Positions 61,386 to 64,000 of a stretch of DNA of 64,000 nucleotides are shown one piece after another. The stretch's first letter is position 1. Every line of letters starts with the position of its first letter. Location of the stretch: NCBI RefSeq assembly GCF_008807415.1, contig NZ_CP043626.1, forward strand, positions 4,564,501 through 4,628,500, in the 5' to 3' direction. Source of the DNA: Pseudomonas denitrificans (nom. rej.). GTDB taxonomy: Bacteria > Pseudomonadota > Gammaproteobacteria > Pseudomonadales > Pseudomonadaceae. The notes under the pieces were generated by a model, which saw only the letters and a program-made list of their open reading frames with translations, was not told where the DNA came from and did not search any database. Both the position numbers and the translations under genes were made by a program.

Positions 61386-63305
61386 ATGAACAGCTGGATT
61401 TCCAACCTGAGCGTGAATCTCAAGTTGGCCCTGGGCTTCGGCCTGGTCCTCGCCTTCACCGCCATCCTCGCCATCGTCAGCTGGGTCGGCCTGGGCTCGC
61501 TGATCGACCGCAGCAACTGGATGAGCGACATCACCGAGCTGAACTCGCGCCTCACCAAGCTGCGCATCACTCGCCTGCAGTACATGATCGCCGACGGCGC
61601 CGAGCAGGAAGCCGCCAACGTCATGAGCACCCTGGCCGACTTCAAGGCGCAGCAGCAGAAACTGCGCGCGTCCTTCGTCAGCCCGGAGAACGTGCGCATG
61701 CTCGACCAGCTCGGCGGCATCATCGGTGACTACGAGAAATCCCTGGCCGCCATGCGCGCCGGCTACCAGAGCGCCGGCCTCACCCGCCGCACACTGCAGG
61801 ACAACGCTGCCCGCGCCAACGAGCTGACCGCGCAGATCCAGCAGGACATCCTCAAGGCCCCGGCCGACGAAGAGCGCGCCACCCGCTTCCAGGCCATCAC
61901 CGGCACCCGCGAAGACCTGCTGCAGGCCCGCTACGACGTGCGCGACTACCTCGCCACCGCCCTCACCAGCAACGGTGACGGGGTGACCCGCGGCCTCGAC
62001 GAAAGCATCGCCGGCCTGCCAGCCCTGGAAAGCGTGCTCGGCGTCGCCGAAGCGCAGTACGTCCAGCAACTCGGCACCGCCCTGCGCACCTACCGCGACG
62101 CCGTTGTCACGCTGCGCCAGAACATGGCCGCGATCGTCCAGGCGCGCAAGGAAATGACCGCCCAGGGCCAGGACATCGTCAAGATCAGCGAAAATCTCTA
62201 CCAACTGCAGCTCGATCGCCGCGACGTCGAAAGCGCCAAGGCCCGCAGCCTGCAAACCCTGGTCACCCTGCTCGCGCTGGTGCTGGGCAGCATCGCCGCG
62301 CTGATCATCACCCGCCAGATCACCCGCCCGCTGCACGACACCATGGCGGTGGTCGACCGCATAGCCGCCGGCGACCTGTCGCAGACCATCCAGGTCAGCC
62401 GCCGCGACGAACTCGGCCGCCTGCAGCAGAGCATGCAGCGCATGAGCCAGAGCCTGCGCGAGCTGATCGGTGGCATCCGCGATGGCGTCACCCAGATCGC
62501 CAGCGCCGCCGAGGAACTCTCCGCCGTCACCGAGCAGACCAGCGCCGGCGCCAACACCCAGAAGGTCGAGACCGACCAGGTCGCCACCGCCATGCACGAG
62601 ATGTCCGCCACCGTGCAGGAAGTCGCGCGCAACGCCGAGCAGGCCTCCCAGGCCGCCTCCGCCGCCGACCACCAGGCCCAGGACGGCGACCGTGTGGTGA
62701 ACAAGGCAGTCGAGCAGATCGAGCGCCTGGCCGAGGAAGTCGAACGCTCCGCCGAGGCCATGCAGCGCCTGGAGCAGGAGAGCGAGAAGATCGGCAAGGT
62801 CATGGACGTGATCAAGTCGGTGGCCGAGCAGACCAACCTGCTGGCCCTCAACGCCGCCATCGAAGCCGCCCGCGCCGGTGAAGCGGGCCGTGGTTTCGCC
62901 GTAGTCGCCGACGAAGTGCGCGGCCTGGCCCAGCGCACCCAGCAGTCCACCGAAGAGATCGAAGCCCTGGTTGCCGGCCTGCAGAGCGGTACCCGCCAGG
63001 TCTCCAGCGTCATGCTCGGCAGCCGCGAACTCACCGCCAGCAGCGTCGCCCTGAGCCGCCAGGCCGGCGAATCCCTCGGCGAGATCACCCGCACCGTCTC
63101 CAATATCCAGGCGATGAACCAGCAGATCGCCACCGCCGCCGAGGAGCAGAGCGCCGTGGCCGAAGAAATCAGCCGCAGCGTGGTGAATGTGCGCGACGTT
63201 TCCGAACAGACCGCCTCAGCCAACGAAGAAGTCGCCGCCTCCAGCGTCGAACTCGCCCGCCTGGGTGGGCAGTTGCAGACGCTGGTCAGCCACTTCCGCG
63301 TGTGA
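61386..63305 (+). CDS. methyl-accepting chemotaxis protein with HBM-type sensor
   Basis: 639 residues. Transmembrane segment 1 at about 12-35, an all-helical periplasmic region of about 250 residues (helical bimodular, HBM-like, with long helices and [10 protein letters not shown]), transmembrane segment 2 at about 288-310, a HAMP domain ([24 protein letters not shown]) and a signalling domain whose hairpin tip [32 protein letters not shown] lies near 478-510. HBM receptors include McpS (P. putida) and McpK (P. aeruginosa), which sense TCA-cycle acids and alpha-ketoglutarate; the ligand here is unknown. It has its own leader. Confidence 0.92.
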   Translation: MNSWISNLSVNLKLALGFGLVLAFTAILAIVSWVGLGSLIDRSNWMSDITELNSRLTKLRITRLQYMIADGAEQEAANVMSTLADFKAQQQKLRASFVSPENVRMLDQLGGIIGDYEKSLAAMRAGYQSAGLTRRTLQDNAARANELTAQIQQDILKAPADEERATRFQAITGTREDLLQARYDVRDYLATALTSNGDGVTRGLDESIAGLPALESVLGVAEAQYVQQLGTALRTYRDAVVTLRQNMAAIVQARKEMTAQGQDIVKISENLYQLQLDRRDVESAKARSLQTLVTLLALVLGSIAALIITRQITRPLHDTMAVVDRIAAGDLSQTIQVSRRDELGRLQQSMQRMSQSLRELIGGIRDGVTQIASAAEELSAVTEQTSAGANTQKVETDQVATAMHEMSATVQEVARNAEQASQAASAADHQAQDGDRVVNKAVEQIERLAEEVERSAEAMQRLEQESEKIGKVMDVIKSVAEQTNLLALNAAIEAARAGEAGRGFAVVADEVRGLAQRTQQSTEEIEALVAGLQSGTRQVSSVMLGSRELTASSVALSRQAGESLGEITRTVSNIQAMNQQIATAAEEQSAVAEEISRSVVNVRDVSEQTASANEEVAASSVELARLGGQLQTLVSHFRV

Positions 63306-63344
63306 TGCGCAGGGGCAGGACGCGCTACCCCACCGGCGAATCAT

Positions 63345-63385
63345 CCGGCCTGCCGGCCGGATCGCGGGCATGGCCCGCTCCTGCA
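63345..63385. repeat. REP element
   Basis: An ATCCGGCC/GGCCGGAT hairpin followed by TCGCGGGCATGGCCCGCTCC, the same core as at 12996-13026. It lies 40 bases after the chemoreceptor stop. Confidence 0.78.
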
Positions 63386-63448
63386 ACAGCTCCATGCCTC
63401 GCAATCCCCTGTAGGGCGGATAACGGTCAATCACCGAGAAAAGACAGT

Positions 63449-63474
63449 TGCTCCTACAGCGCGTTGTAGGAGCA
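63449..63474. repeat. inverted repeat of the TAGGAGCA type
   Basis: TGCTCCTACA-GCGCGT-TGTAGGAGCA, a perfect 10-base stem made of two outward REP tails. Confidence 0.65.
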
Positions 63475-63660
63475 GAGGGACGCCCAGTCCTTGCTCGCGA
63501 ACCCGCCCGGCGGGACTACATCAATTTCCCGCCATCCTACCCCGCCCGAACCCGCCTTTTCGCAAGCTCCTGCCAGACACGGTGGATTCCCCTTCCCGCC
63601 GGGTTTTCGCTTGCTTTGACTCCGTAGAATGACGACATCTTCCCGAGCATAAGCGGCACG

Positions 63661-63680
63661 ATGCAGGAATTTTCCTGCAT
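63661..63680. promoter_or_regulatory. palindromes upstream of the last gene
   Basis: ATGCAGGAA-TT-TTCCTGCAT is a perfect 9-base inverted repeat about 30 bases downstream of a TAGAAT -10 element, a position where a repressor could act. A second palindrome, GTGCCG-AA-CGGCAC, lies at 63712-63725. Confidence 0.45.
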
Positions 63681-63801
63681 GTTCCACGCGGCGGGAGATT
63701 GCGACCCGGAAGTGCCGAACGGCACGGATCAAAAGACGCGAGCCCCCGGTGCGACAACACCGAAGGCCCGCTAACCACAATCAGTTAACAGGCAACTAAT
63801 C

Positions 63802-64000
63802 ATGGCTAAAACCGATGGTAATGCACCCGCACACCCCGAAAAAGACCGTTTCCTCCCCCTGGGAACCGACTCACAACACCACGCCAATCCCCGCAACGCC
63901 ACGCTCTACCTGCGCGCCGACGCCCCCGCCGAAGAACTCTACAACGCCGCCGAAGACCGCCTGAGCGCCGTCATCGACCTGCTCGGCATCCTCTCCCTCG
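63802..64000 (+). CDS. hypothetical protein, 5' part (possibly DUF3077-like)
   Basis: The frame is open from ATG to the right edge, 66 residues visible. It begins MAKTDGNAPAHPEKDRFLPLG, then LYLRADAPAEELYNAAEDRLSAVIDLLGILSL. The last part, a helix with a run of Ala/Leu before a conserved short loop, recalls the small DUF3077 proteins that are abundant in Pseudomonas, but the diagnostic end is missing. No function is known. Confidence 0.6.
   Translation, partial: MAKTDGNAPAHPEKDRFLPLGTDSQHHANPRNATLYLRADAPAEELYNAAEDRLSAVIDLLGILSL

Larger units (their letters stand above)
63306..63801. other. intergenic region with REP elements and palindromes
   Basis: 496 bases. It contains a REP element, a second inverted repeat, a TAGAAT element at 63625-63630 and two short palindromes before the last gene. 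No coding segment is convincing on either strand. Confidence 0.6.

Overview
The window is GC-rich (roughly two thirds G+C) Pseudomonas chromosome. Gene content and much of the gene order follow the block I remember as PA4974 to PA5025 in P. aeruginosa PAO1: tolC, waaA, a LysR/SMR pair, two acyl-CoA dehydrogenases, the lipopolysaccharide (LPS) core operon, glnE, aceEF, a dipA-like gene, msrA, nhaP2-like, mscK-like, selO and metY. REP-type palindromes and G/C-ending codons fit this genus. Differences from PAO1 suggest another species, perhaps of the P. nitroreducens/P. citronellolis/P. knackmussii type (inference only). I saw no tRNA, rRNA, CRISPR array, insertion sequence or prophage.

Layout. 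1-964: 3' part of a TolC-family gene, then a terminator. 1062-6895: an accessory, apparently catabolic locus with two divergent units: a periplasmic binding protein plus class II aldolase on the minus strand, and a cupin plus an FMN/4Fe-4S/FAD oxidoreductase on the plus strand. An XRE-cupin regulator lies nearby. 6876-15582: waaA, a LysR regulator divergent from an SMR exporter, an FAD oxidoreductase/aldo-keto reductase pair, a Nudix-like protein and two acyl-CoA dehydrogenases. 15781-21494: hldE, dnpA, mig-14-like and msbA. 21595-36608: LPS core assembly, one long minus-strand run from waaF to waaL with four kinase-fold genes, several glycosyltransferases, a carbamoyltransferase, an unrecognised 309-residue protein and an acetyltransferase remnant. 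36884-44361: glnE divergent from aceEF, with two HexR-like palindromes between them. 44650-63305: c-di-GMP phosphodiesterase, msrA, an exported protein, rlmJ, an acyl-CoA dehydrogenase, a K+/H+ antiporter, an MscS-family channel, selO, metY and an HBM-type chemoreceptor. The window ends inside a small unknown gene.

How they work together: hldE supplies ADP-heptose. waaA, waaC and waaF build the Kdo-heptose inner core; waaP, wapP and relatives phosphorylate it; waaG, wapH, wapR and ssg-like enzymes build the outer core; wapO carbamoylates it; msbA flips it and waaL joins O antigen to it.

Caution on sequence quality: four genes (hldE, waaC, the mscK-like gene and an exported protein) are each broken by one missing base, three of them in G/C runs, and dipA may have a similar problem. 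Two are inner-core genes, so consensus error is more likely than four real mutations. The most promising candidate for an undescribed function is the 1062-6895 locus, followed by the HexR-like aceE operators, the acyl-CoA dehydrogenase pair with one apparently inactive partner, and the unknown LPS-cluster protein.
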